Part shown: positions 41,661 to 52,019 of the stretch, one piece after another
Position numbering within the stretch: the first letter of the stretch is position 1
Layout of the letters: every line of letters begins with the position of its first letter
The notes under the pieces: model-generated
What the model was told of the DNA's origin: nothing
The model's database searches: none
The model's input: the letters and a program-made list of their open reading frames with translations, nothing else
Made by a program: the position numbers and the translations under genes
NCBI GenBank assembly: GCA_026075535.2
Contig: AP026545.1
Location: 868,001-932,000, forward strand
Origin: Tricholoma matsutake
Lineage: Eukaryota; Basidiomycota; Agaricomycetes; Agaricales; Tricholomataceae
Reading direction: 5' to 3'
Length of the DNA: 64,000 bases

Positions 41661-43781
41661 TCAGAAGAATAGAAGGCCATCTTCTATCTTCCAGTCTTCC
41701 AATGCCGACTTTATTGGCGGCATTCCCTTGGTCTTTAGTGCCTCGATTGCGCTTTTCACCAGGTCATCTTTCATGATACTCCCTGCGAGTAAGTCATGCA
41801 TTTCGGTGTCAATGAATTTCATGAATACTGTTTCTGGCAGCATTGTGATGTCTTCATTATCATTGTCTTCTTCTGGTACATGATCTGCTCTCTGTGATAA
41901 TGCATCGCTCTGTACCATCTGTGATCCAGGCACATGGACAATTTGCAAGTCAAATTCCAATAGGAATAAGCTCCATCTTGCCTGTCGTCTGTTCAGTTTC
42001 TGCACCATTCAGAAGTACGTCAAGTTCTTGTGATCTGACAGGATTACCACTGGGTGTTCTGAACCCATTAGGTAGTGTCTCCAGGTTTCTAGCGATCATA
42101 TTATTGCTAGTAGCTCCCTGTCGTAAATCTCATAGTTTGGTTCTGTTGGTGTTAGCGCATGTGATATGTATCTGCATGGGTGCCAGTCCCCATTCATGTC
42201 CCTTTGTCTCAGCACTCCTCCTGTTGCATGTTTTGAGGCATCTGATTCGATCGTGAATGGCTTTGTCGGGTCTGGCATCAGCAGTACCGGGGCTTCTGCG
42301 AATTTCCTTTTCAGCGTTTGAAAAGCCTGTTTGCATTCCATTGTCCAGTTGAATGCTTTGTTCTTCTTTGTCAGTTCATTAAGCAGTCTGCTTGTCTCCA
42401 CAAAATGTCCAATAAACTTCCTGTAGACGTTTCCAAATCCCAGGAAAGATCTGACTGCCTTTACGTTTGTTGGGGTTGGCCAATCTTGTATACCTGCCAG
42501 TTTCGTGTTGTCCATGGCAATTTCGTTGGGTCGGATGATCAGACCCAAGAATTCCACTTCATGGACATCAAATTTGCATTTCTCTGGTTTCAGGTATAAG
42601 TTGTTTTCTGCCAGTCTTTGCAGTACCCTCTTTGTCCTTTCCTGGTGTTTGTTCTGATCCTTGGAGAATATCAGGATGTCATCCATGTAAATCACGAGCC
42701 ATCCTTCTCCGATCATGTCATGGAATATCTCGTTCATCATTGCCTGGAAGGTCGTCGGTGAGTTGCATAATCCAAAGAACATCACCATTGGTTCAAACAG
42801 CCCTCGGTTCGTTTTGAAGGCTGCCTTCCATTGATCTCCATCCTTGATTCTGACATTGTGATACCCCCATTGAATGTCCAGTTTCGTAAACCATTTTGCC
42901 CCTCTCAGTTTGTCCAACAGGTCTCCTACCAGTGGCAGTGGGTAGGTGCTCTTGATCATCCCATTGTTCAAGTACCTGTAATCTTGGCAGGGCCATAGCA
43001 TGTCTGAGTCCTTCTTCACAACGAAGAAGAATGGTGATGCCATGGGCAATTTCGATGGGCGAATGTATCCTTTCTGTAGGCTTTCGTCGAGAAACTCGTT
43101 GAGTTTCTTTTGTTCTGCCAGTGACAACGGGTAAACCCTGCAATCTTTCACCATAAAGTCCATTTTCAGTTCGATCGCATGATCCCAGGGTCTTGATTCT
43201 GGGAATCTCTCCAATGCTTCCTTTTTGAATATCCGTCGGTACTCCTTATACTGTTCTGGGAGTAGTTCATCTAGGGTCTTCTGTTTGGGGTCTCCTTCCT
43301 TCTTATGTGTCAGGTGTTGTGAGACCGATGTCTTTGCCCTAATCCAGATATTCTGTCCATATGCATATCGCAGTGATCCCTTTGCCTTCATGATTCGAGA
43401 GATTGTCCTTGTCTTCTGGGAGTATCCATATTTTGGCTTGTCGTACTCCTCTGTCAGTGGCATCTTAGCCAGTTCAAATATTCCAATGATGTGTTCTCCT
43501 TGAATGTAGGCGATCAGTAGTTCATCGTCTGCGATTTCTTGTTTGGGTGTCCATTCTGTTGCCTGTTCTGTTGCCTGTTCTGTTGCCTGTTCGTGGTTTG
43601 CCTGTGCTGGGTTTTCCTTCCCAGTGTCTTCTTTGTCTTGTGGCCCTATGGGCTCCACATCTTGAAGAGTCATGATTGCAATCTCTTTGTCATCGATTTC
43701 TTCGATCGCTGCTTTTCTTGTCTCAATGGGCATCTTGCTTCTTCTTGGTTCTTCATGGAGGACTCCTCCCATCAGTTTCAC
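41661..43781 (-). pseudogene. Element B2 reverse transcriptase and RNase H
   Basis: RT with FFFVVKKDSDMLWPCQDYRY, FTKLDIQWGYHNV and an intact palm VIYMDDILIFSK. RNase H has ESDASKHATGGVLRQ, then a TGA near 42096 where B1 reads CAA, then DLQIVHVPGSQMVQSDALSQ. A second TGA near 41660 (LFF-stop-DRC) also matches a CAA in B1. Confidence 0.9.
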
Positions 43782-44289
43782 CTTGGTGACAACTCTTTGG
43801 CATAGCTCTCAGTGTTCTTCTTTTGCCAGTTCTTCTTTCTTGCTTTTCAGGGCTTCCTTTTCCCTTGCTTTCGCAACTATCCAGGCCAGTGCCAGTCGCT
43901 TTCCTTCTTTCTTGAGGTCCAGTTTTTCCCTCTCTTTCGCGACTGTTTGGGCTACTGCCAGTCATCCTTCTTCTTTCCTGGCGGCCAGTTTCTCTAGCTC
44001 TCTGGTGGCCACCTTTTTCCATCATGCTCGTTCTTCCTCGGCAGTTTTCTTCTTGAGGGCAAGCTTTACTCTTCGGCATAGCTCTTGGTGTTCTTCTTTT
44101 GCCAGCTCTTCTTTCTTGCTTTTCAGGGCTACCTTTCCCTTGCTTTCATGACTATCCGGGCTACTGCCAGTCATCCTTCTTCTTTCCTGGTGGCCAGTTT
44201 CTCCAGCTCTCTGGTGGCCACCTTTTTCCATCGTGCTCATTCGTCTTCTTCTTGAGGGCGAGCTTTTCTTGTCCTTTGGCGACAATCTT
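43782..44289 (-). repeat. Tandemly duplicated Lys/Glu-rich linker in element B2
   Basis: The protease-RT linker contains a tandem duplication with a 276-bp period (compare 43814 onward with 44090 onward), about 92 codons per unit, with further internal similarity. The units encode charged, helix-prone sequence. B1 has only a single-copy linker. Frames are disturbed here. Confidence 0.75.
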
Positions 44290-44877
44290 TCAGCACCATG
44301 CCTGTCGCTCTTCTTTCGTCATGTCTAGGGGGTCCTTCTTCTTTTCGGTTCCCCTCTGGCGCCATGATAGGTACCCTTCATTGGGTTTCTTGGTTTGCAC
44401 CCTTCTGATAAGGGTTCTTCCTTTCCCATATGAGAACTCTGGGTAAGTCTCGTCCTTCGTTCTGAACTGGAAGGTTCCGATCTTCCAGTCAATCACTGGG
44501 TTGATTCTTCTGAGCCATGGTAGACCTAGGATGATTGATTCGCTTCCCAATCCTGCAATGAGGAATGTCATTGGGAAAATCCTTCCGTTGATCGTTAAGA
44601 GTCCTCTGGCATAGTGGGAGATTTTCCCTCTCTTGTTTGGGGTTCCATCCATGTTCTTGACTCTGATTATCTTCTCCAGGGGGCACAATTTGAATCCACT
44701 GCTTTCTGCAAATTCATGGCTCATGAATATCCCTCCCGCTCCTGAGTCGAGTAGGGCTTCGGTTTCGATGTCTTTTCCTCTGCCTGTCCCTGCCACTTTG
44801 ACATCTAAACACATAGATTGATTTTTCAAAGTGGCTAGTAGTACAGAGCAGACAGAAAGTTCAGTGGTACCTGGCAT
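44290..44877 (-). CDS. Element B2 aspartic protease
   Basis: Retropepsin with ALLDSGAGGIFMSHEF and SIILGLPWLRRINPVIDW, starting at MPGTTELSVCSVLL and entering the charged linker, where a stop occurs after RQAWC. Confidence 0.88.
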   Translation of the reverse strand: MPGTTELSVCSVLLATLKNQSMCLDVKVAGTGRGKDIETEALLDSGAGGIFMSHEFAESSGFKLCPLEKIIRVKNMDGTPNKRGKISHYARGLLTINGRIFPMTFLIAGLGSESIILGLPWLRRINPVIDWKIGTFQFRTKDETYPEFSYGKGRTLIRRVQTKKPNEGYLSWRQRGTEKKKDPLDMTKEERQAWC

Positions 44878-44894
44878 CGAGGCAGGCCACCTCT

Positions 44895-45746
44895 TTAAAA
44901 ACCCTTGTCCTCAATTGTGGCAAGAGCTTCTTTCTTTTCTGCTTCATCAAGTTCTCCTATGATCGCTTGGATCCTCGAGTAGGATTCCTTGCCTTTATTC
45001 TTTGGGGATGGCTGGTCCTCGGTCCTCTTTTCCCCTTTCTTGTGTTTGGTTGCTCTGTGTCCGGGCTGGTGGCACACAAAGCACAGCCCTTTCTTCATGT
45101 GTTTGATCCTCTCCTGATAGGAGAGTCAGTTGATTTCAAGTGGGGTCTCCTTTGCTCTAGAGCTCAGTAGCTTCCTTGTCAAAGCCTCCTGCAGCTTTCC
45201 TGTTATGGCTTTTGCTCTCCTCCACTGTCCATCATACTTGGAGGCGGCATTGATCATTCCTTCCAAGGTCGTTGGGATTGTTTCCATGTTGAAAACTCTT
45301 TCAAGGAGCTTGGGGTTTAACCCATCCATAAAGAGTTTGATCAGGGCAGTATCATCGTTGATTCCCGCCTTCTCTCGCAGGATTCGGAACTGCGCTATGT
45401 AGTCTTCCAGGTCCTGTCCCTGCTTCAATGTTTTCATCTCTGTCCTGGCTCTGCCAGCTTCATCGATCAGTGTGAACGCTGTCTTGAGCGTTGCTTCAAA
45501 AGCTGACCATGTCCCTAGGTCTTCCTTTTCTGCCCAAGTCTGTGCCCAGGGCACAGTAGTTCCTCCGTTCATGAAGGACAATGCAAAGATGATTTTCTTC
45601 TCGTCAGTGTCATAGATTCCATGGTTTACTCTCAAGTAGAGTTTCACTTCTTGTAAGAACTTTGCAGTTCTAGTTCGGTCCCCTGTGAAGTCAGAGGGGG
45701 TTCATATTCTGATCTCCTTGGTCGATGCGGTGGGTTTGGTAGACAT
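44895..45746 (-). pseudogene. Element B2 gag
   Basis: From ATG 45746 with an early TGA (EIRI-stop-TPSDFTG) where B1 has CAA, then YIAQFRILREKAGIN, LFMDGLNPKLLERVFNM, a second TGA after PLEIN where B1 has CAA, and the CCHH knuckle CFVCHQPGHRATKH. Both TGA/CAA pairs can be derived from a CGA ancestor by one transition on either strand. Confidence 0.88.
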
Positions 45747-46016
45747 GTTAGTGTTGTCATTGGATAGGGAGAATGGATCTCGTTCTGGGGTTTCTTCTTT
45801 ATCAAAAGATCTAAAATCCTCTTCGTCGAAGTATCGGGGTTCTTTGTCACTGGTTCTCCTTGAGAACCACTTCTGTGCTGGTTCTGAGTATTGTACTAGT
45901 CGACCCTGGTATCTATACCACGGGGTTCTTCCTGATGATGATGCTCCGGTTGGAGGTCTGTCTGGGCTTTGTCTGAAAGACGTTGTGTCTGCACCTAGGT
46001 AGGTGGACTTCGTAGA

Positions 46017-46028
46017 TCAGCTTGACCT
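46017..46028 (-). promoter_or_regulatory. Element B2 primer-binding site, self-complementary to the LTR
   Basis: Identical to the B1 site: AGGTCAAGCTGA on the element strand, 2 nt from the LTR. The complementary segment in the 5' LTR lies at 46323-46334. Confidence 0.75.
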
Positions 46029-46030
46029 TT

Positions 46031-46736
46031 TGTTAAGACTATAGGTCCTTAACTCAGCCTTGGCTTTGTATGTTACAGTTGGAGGCTTTCCAACTGTCTC
46101 GTATCGCACTAGGAGGCTTTCCTAGCATATCGGGCTTCCTGCCTTCACTTGGGTACTTCCTCAAGTCGTCACGGCTGTCCATACTCAGAGGCTTTCTGAG
46201 CAGACCATAGGTTTGTATATCACAGTTGGAGGCTTTCCAACTGTTGAGTTTGATGTTATCACAGCTAGGGGCTTCCTAAGCTGTCAAGTGTTCTGGTTGA
46301 GTCTAAGACCATTATTTGAATCAGGTCAAGCTGAGGAATACAGGCAGTATTACTACAGCTTATATACAGTTCAAAGATACCTATCATCCAATCGGAATGC
46401 AGGATCATTATCAAGTAACAATAGAAAGAACAATAGAAATGACAGGCCTCATGCCTTGCATGAGGCATCTGATGTCACAGAGTGCTGCAGCGCAGCATGT
46501 CAGGGAACAATAAAGGATAAGCCTCATGCCTAGCATGAGGCATCCGATGTCATGGACCTCATGTCAAGGGGCTGTCATACCACAGCATGTGTGGGAGTGG
46601 GTTCGGGTGCATGGAGTCGCCATGGGTCAAAGCATCTCCCATCAGAGGTGAGTTGAGTTGAATCAGAAAAATAAAGTACCCGGTCTTGCCGGCGTACATC
46701 TGGTCATCCTGGGTTATGATAACAAAAATCATAACA
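46031..46736 (-). repeat. Element B2 5' LTR
   Basis: 706-bp LTR with two hairpin units and the spacer CAGGGAACAATAAAGGATAA (about 46500-46522), absent from the 3' LTR of the same element. Confidence 0.93.
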
Positions 46737-46903
46737 CAAAAACTGCATTGCTAAATTTTCTCCTCACTGGGACAGACCTTTCACAGTAACATACAGCTTC
46801 CCAGAAAAATCCAACTACACTATTCATCTGCCTAATGCTCCTGATGCGTTCCCTACCTTCCATTCATCTCTACTGAAATGCCATGTTCAGAATGATGTGG
46901 TGA
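46737..46903 (+). pseudogene. Element E integrase C-terminus
   Basis: Continues from 39295 after the CAAAA duplication, with a one-base frame change: AKFSPHWDRPFTVTYSFPEK, NYTIHLPNAPDAFPTFHSSL. This is the integrase C-terminal barrel of the E/F lineage. The frame is cut at HVQNDVV by the insert at 46904. Confidence 0.82.
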
Positions 46904-47976
46904 TGATACTCAACCTGGGAAAACCACCAAAACAGCCGATTAGGCAACCAATGATATTTGCATGAGTCAGAGGAAGGGTGCGAGATGTTCCAAATGTTCG
47001 TGGTCCAACCTATGGGAAGACAACTAGTTGGTACTAGTCGCAAAGGTAGTGCTATAAGAGTGATCGACAAGATCGACAGTGAACGATGTTTATCGTCGAT
47101 GGTCGATGTGTGGATTCTGAGGACCTTTCAATAGGTCGACAGTATACAAAGGGCGTAGCCAATGGCTATAAAGTGTTGAACTGGTTACTAGTGCTAGCGA
47201 CAAGAGGATCGAAGGAGGATCGAGGATGCGATGATCGCAGAGGTTTCTTGTGAGATGATAGGTGAAGATGATTTCTTCCATTTCCAAGTAGATACTACAG
47301 AGTTTTATATGTTTTAAAGAAACTTCCTAAAATGGAATGAGAAACATGTGTAGTACATGAGGCAAAAGATATGAGTTAAGACACAAGGCCAAAAGGAGAC
47401 TGGAATCCAAACAAGAAAGAGATATATCATATGATGAAGGAGTAATAAAGGGTATAGAACTAAAAGAGACTGTCCTTTGTGTATAAACAATGCTAAGTCT
47501 CGCAATAATCCATCCAGCGGGTTCTGTACACAATAGGGACTTGAAACGAGGCTGACCTATTATCAGCAGGTTTGAGCACAAGTTGGAATACTTCCTGGTG
47601 CATGGTATTCCACCATTTAGATAACAAATGCAGCACCCGATGTCGCTCGTAGTCTCTCAATATCGATCAATAAGGCTCAATGATGGTCGACGATGGTCAA
47701 CGATGTTTGATCATGGTCACGGTTGTTCAAAGTTGATCAGGGATGTTCAATGGTTGTTTAGAGGGATCTTAGGGGCTTTCGAGGTAGTCCTAAGGTTGTG
47801 CGATGTGGTTTCTCGGTACAATCGATGTTGCTGGTGATGTTTCCATGCAGTCGATATGATATCGATCACGATAGACTGGTTCGCGCTGCGTCTGGGACAT
47901 CATAGGAGTTAGCTGATGTGATTAGAATGTGGTTGTAATGGTGAATCGGCCTTTGAGCTGAGGAGACAACCTATCA
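46904..47976. mobile_element. Probable solo LTR or LTR-like insert in element E
   Basis: A 1073-bp insert splitting the E chromodomain linker. Its ends form a short inverted repeat (TGATA...TATCA). The flanks GTGA and GCGGA are an imperfect duplication at best. The interior has repeated GATCGACGATGG-type motifs (47060-47110; 47640-47760) and TATA-like sequence at about 47305 and 47485, but no coding block. Confidence 0.5.
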
Positions 47977-48240
47977 GCGGAATTATTCCCTTCTCGTGAA
48001 CATGCTCAACCTGGATTGATCATCACTCCCGATGGAATTGACATATACAAAATTGAGAAAATCATGGACAAGTGCAAAGTAGGCCATGGATTCCAATACC
48101 TTGTTTGATGGGCTGGTTACACTGTGGCCAACAACCTACGGTTACCACGATGTGAACTAGAAGACAGCACACTGCTGGACACCTGGTTGGCTCATAAGGT
48201 AGAGGAAATGGGGTAGCTTTTTCCCACCAGGTTTTTTAAT
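47977..48240 (+). pseudogene. Element E chromodomain
   Basis: ELFPSREHAQPGLIITPDG, YKIEKIMDKCKVG, FQYLV-stop-WAGYTV and LLDTWLAHKVEEMG. The TGA at 48106-48108 replaces the Arg expected in the LVRW motif of chromodomains. Confidence 0.82.
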
Positions 48241-48332
48241 GCACCCATTGTACTTTTGGTTGATGTTGTGATGGAGTTATACCACTAATTAATTTCCTAC
48301 ACCCTCCACCTTCTTCTTAAAGGGTGGGAGGG

Positions 48333-48590
48333 TGTAAGCCTGTGACCCATGACTTATGTGTTGTTTGTGCTTGTTTACTCTCGGCTGATACTTAGATCGC
48401 CTCATGTATACCTTTTCTTCTTCCTTCCCTTCTTCCCAGACAAACCGTATATCCTTTTTCCCTTTAATGAGTATCATAGATATCTACCTCAAATACCATG
48501 CTGTTGTCCTATCATTCCCCTGTCTGGATCAACCATGAGTATTCATCTTATTTCCCTGCATCCCCGATATAGTGTAGTTCATCCCTGACA
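48333..48590 (+). repeat. Element E 3' LTR
   Basis: Starts TGTAAGCCTG directly after the polypurine tract AAAGGGTGGGAGGG. The element F LTR starts with the same TGTAAGCCTG in its own sense. The end is placed at CCCTGACA (48590), because copia coding sequence appears right after. An alternative end at CTTCCA (48608) is possible. Confidence 0.6.
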
Positions 48591-49663
48591 ACCAGGGGCG
48601 GACTTCCACCAAACTCTCAATGCCCAGATGATCATATGGGGGTTCACCCATCTTTCATGTGAGTCATGCATATACTACCACAAGACTGATTTGGGCATCA
48701 TTATTGTGGCAATTCACATTGACAACTATCTGTTGATTGCAGACTCCAAAGCCAAGAATGAACACTTCAAAATCAGATGAGGGAGGTTTGGACTATTTCT
48801 GAACTTGGTACTGCACACTTTATCATAGGAATTGCTGTCTCCTGGGACAGAACCATGTGTACAGCTGTGCTATCACAAACCACACTCATCAACAAAATTG
48901 TCAAGCAATTTGGGCAAAAAGATGCATCAGCTCCATTGGACCCTGGATCAAAACTTTGTTGTGCTAATCAACAATCCATGTCCTCTGATGATCTACTGTG
49001 ACTTGCCAGACTTCCATACTGATCCCTTGTCAGTTGTCTGCTTTACCTCTCCATATTCCCATGTCCAGACATTTCTTATGTGGTTCAACAACTGTCCCAA
49101 TACCTTGATTTTTATTCCTTTCAACACTGGACAGCAGCTATCAGGGTAGTCCCATACCTAAAAGGTACTAGGGACTTGAATCTTTACCTTGGGGTGACTC
49201 TCCTATTGTCCTCCAGGCTTTTAGCAACTCAGATTGGGCTAACTGCCTCAATACTGTTGGTGGTTATGTGTGTTCCCTCAGCTCCAGCGCTGTCTCTTGG
49301 ACCACACATAAACAGAATGTTGTCACTACTTCTTCCTGTGAATCAGAATATGCTGTGGCATTCAAAACCACTAAGGAATGTGTTTGGCTATGCACTCTAC
49401 TCTACTCACTTGATGATCAACAATTGCCTCCAACAATAATTCATTGTGATAATTCTGCAACCAAGTCCTTATCCAAAGACCCCCTTCTTCATTCCTGTGT
49501 TAAGCATGTTGATATTAAATACCATTTCTTATGTGACCATGTCCAGTCCAATGACTTGCAGCTGATGTATGTTAATACTCATGCAAACATTGCTGACATA
49601 TTCACAAAGGTCCTGGACATTAAACAATTCACTTGCCTTTGGGATTTCCTTGGCCTACGCTAG
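48591..49663 (+). pseudogene. Ty1/copia reverse transcriptase / RNase H remnant
   Basis: Plus-strand frames reading FHQTLNAQMIIWGF, VAIHIDNYLLIADSK (palm region where YVDD is expected), VWTISELGTAHFIIGIAVS, LSQTTLINKIVKQFGQKDA, AAIRVVPYLKGTRDLNLYLG and finally IIHCDNSATKSLSKDP, HVDIKYHFLCDHV, NIADIFTKVL. This is the C-terminal half of a copia polyprotein with several frameshifts. The 5' part was lost or displaced by element E. Confidence 0.85.
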
Positions 49664-49696
49664 TATGACTCCATGTGAGGAGGAGTATTTATTTAT

Positions 49697-49934
49697 TGAT
49701 GCATGATCTCCCCTTGTCTGTAAAACCTTTACCCTATGTTCTTTATGACCTTTCCCTTTATCATAGATATATATATATGCCTAGGACCTATATAGACACC
49801 TCAGTCCATTGTAATGAGACTGAGGTGAGTAGATAGTTATTTATCACCTCCACCATTACTTATTGTACCTATATTTAGATTGCTCTTGTATTTGCTAGAT
49901 ACAGTAGTAATTATTAATAAAGTCCATCATAACA
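49697..49934 (+). repeat. Copia 3' LTR (approximate limits)
   Basis: Follows a purine tract (GTGAGGAGGAGTA) after the pol stop codon. Proposed span TGATGCATG...CATAACA, with an ATATATATATGCC TATA-like stretch at 49768-49780. The exact left end is uncertain. Confidence 0.5.
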
Positions 49935-49944
49935 ACATTGTTAT

Positions 49945-51287
49945 CATATTCACTAGGATTGATTTTCTACAGCTCCTGATAAGGTGTGTGGCCTGGTGGT
50001 AATGGCTTTGTGGATGAGGAGCTGGCAATTGCAGAGGTGGCAAAACAGGTGCATATGATGATGGAGCAGGTCCCAGTGGTGAAGGAGATTGCATGAGAGA
50101 AGGTGGCAATGAAGATGCTAGCTCTGGTGATAAAGATTGTGGAGGAGAAGATGGCAAACACTCTTCCCAATTCATCTAATCATCTGCTGGTAATGGAGAT
50201 TGGATAGGAGAAGATGGAAATTGCAAAGGTGATATTCTTCCAAATGCATCATATTCCTCCTCCTCCTCAGATTACTCCTGTTCCATTTCCCTCCTCAAAG
50301 CAATTTCATTATTCCTCTGCTCTTCATACTCAGCAGCCAATGCTGGCAGCTATCTCTCTACCAGCCTAAATTTGTTCTGCCTGTGCAACTACTTGAACCT
50401 GATATTGATGAATCTACATTGTTTCCCAATCAATCCAATCTCATCATTCTTTGTTGCAAATTCTGATATGCATTGCAACTCTTCCTCTTTGTTAAGTACT
50501 GAACTTGAAGGGGAAGTCGTCGGAATTATGGTTGTACCTGGACAATAGAAGTTGTAGTGGTCAGATGGAGTAAGACAGGGAATCCTATGGAAATCCGGGG
50601 CAGGGTTTACTTGATGTGTTGTACCAAGTGGGGGAGCAGAAAGGACTTGGCTTCAATTTATAAGAAGTTGTGCCCTTCTCCTCGTCAAGTGTCCTAATTT
50701 CAAGGTGAGGGTAAGGAAGATGACAAGAGGTCTGGAGAAATTCTGGAGAGGATGAGTAAGAGTTTGAGAATGACTTAAGAACGTAATTGGAGTATAAAGA
50801 GAATAGGATTAAGTGGGAGACTTGGTTGATTTACAAACTGGCGATACAAAACAAAAGTAGCTAGCTTAAATACTAAGGTCGGAGTTTCCGAGGCTGTGGT
50901 TAATATGAAAACTGGCTTCCAAGGCAAATCCTGAAACCATTTCACCTAATTGGAAATGAGGGAATTTTGCCTCTAGGCAGTGCTGCTGATAGGAGGTGGG
51001 CTGTGATGTAAGGTGGCTGGGAAGGGGGGCAGAAAATGATCAGAAGTCCGGTTGGAAGAATCGGTCTTGACACTCTTCATCCATCTGCACCTGCCCTCTG
51101 CATGCTGTTCATTTCTCCACATCTGATGCATCCTCTGAACCCATTCCTGCTCATGTCTGTTTCATAATTGCAATGCTGCTTGAATATCAATATGCCTTGG
51201 TGGGTCATGATATAGTGGTTCAGCAGCTAAAGCAGCTTGCCTCTCCACCTCCTGTTCAGCCAGCTGCTGTAATTGTTGATTATGCTG
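49945..51287 (-). pseudogene. Degraded coiled-coil coding remnant of unknown family (split by a solo LTR)
   Basis: Minus-strand frame, continuing to 61265 on the other side of element F. It shows a Gln/Ala/Glu-rich helical protein (QHNQQLQQLAEQEVERQAAL, EWVQRMHQMWRNEQHAEG, then ALAAEYEEQRNNEIALRREM, EEEEEYDAFGRI) with a Ser/Pro-rich end (CLPSSPPQSLSPELASSLPP). Several in-frame stops. A solo C LTR sits at 50490-51072. I do not recognise the family. Confidence 0.45.
50490..51072 (-). repeat. Solo LTR of the C family
   Basis: 583 bp, TGTTAAGTAC...GTCTTGACA, flanked by CTCTT duplications (50485-50489; 51073-51077). It shares the GATTTACAAACTGG block with the C LTRs. It is the product of LTR-LTR recombination of a C-family element. 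Confidence 0.93.
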
Positions 51288-51292
51288 CCTAG

Positions 51293-51518
51293 TGGAAGCT
51301 TACATCAGCTAAGGTGAGCAACACTCAAAAGAGGGCTGAGTCAGAAGTAAAACCAGAGTGTATCTGAAAAGCAGTAGTAGGTAATACACAGAGTCACTAG
51401 AATGAGAGTGGAGGTGGGAAAAAGGGAAGTATGGAAAAAGGTCCGTGAGTGCATATATATAAGCGAATAGTCTCGGTGTCAATAGTAGTCAACATGCTGA
51501 GTCAGGTCCAGGCTTACA
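51293..51518 (-). repeat. Element F 3' LTR (uninterrupted)
   Basis: 226 bp, TGGAAGCTTAC...GGCTTACA. It serves as the empty-site reference for the hAT-like insertion in the other LTR: here AGTATGGAAAAAGGTCC is uninterrupted (51428-51444). Confidence 0.92.
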
Positions 51519-51980
51519 CCCTCCCCCCCTCAGAAAAATTTGCCATCAACCGTTCAACCAGAGAGAGAAAATAAGTGAGATAAATACAAAACTGCTCACA
51601 GGGTGCATCAAAAACCCCGTAGGGAAAAGCTACCTGTGGCATGGACATGAAGAAGGGGAGTGATACAATGCCCTTAACCATTTCCTGTGAACCATTTATC
51701 CAAGGCCGCATTGTCAGCGAGTTTGGACCCCATGAGCCATTCACCTCTTGGCTGTATCCAGCCAACATACCAGATATTGCATTCCACAGCCTCATTTTCT
51801 CGTGTCGATTATTTTCTCCACTAAATATTCTTGTTGTCCATCTTCTGTAACAACCGCCCCCAGTCGAACAAGTTTTCTCCCAGGGAATAACTCACTGTTG
51901 TTTTCGTTGTGCTTGAAGACCTCTGAGGTGTGGAACATCGGATAAATTTTTGACAATGTTGGCAAGTTCAATGTAACCAT
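51519..51980 (-). pseudogene. Element F chromodomain region
   Basis: From 51980: MFHTSEVFKHNENNSELFPG, then EDGQQEYLVEKIIDTRK, the start of a chromodomain, followed after frame changes by YLVCWL and degraded sequence up to the polypurine tract. Confidence 0.75.
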
Positions 51981-52019
51981 TGTTTTTTGCGGTTGACTTC
52001 TGTAATCCCAAAAGGGCCA

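Larger units (their letters stand above)
39296..46736 (-). mobile_element. Ty3/gypsy chromovirus element B2, nested in element E
   Basis: 7441-bp relative of B1 with LTRs 39296-39971 (676 bp) and 46031-46736 (706 bp) and 5-bp duplications CAAAA (39291-39295; 46737-46741). It has the same gene order as B1. It differs from B1 mostly by transitions and by a 276-bp tandem duplication in the protease-RT linker. Confidence 0.95.
38039..48590 (+). mobile_element. Ty3/gypsy element E (5'-truncated), interrupted by B2 and a 1.07-kb insert
   Basis: Plus-strand element of the same lineage as F. Parts in order: end of RNase H and integrase (38039-39295), element B2 (39296-46736), integrase C-terminus (46737-46903), LTR-like insert (46904-47976), chromodomain (47977-48240), polypurine tract and 3' LTR (48333-48590). 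Its 5' half is lost at the junction with the D LTR. Its 3' end lies in a copia element. Confidence 0.85.
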
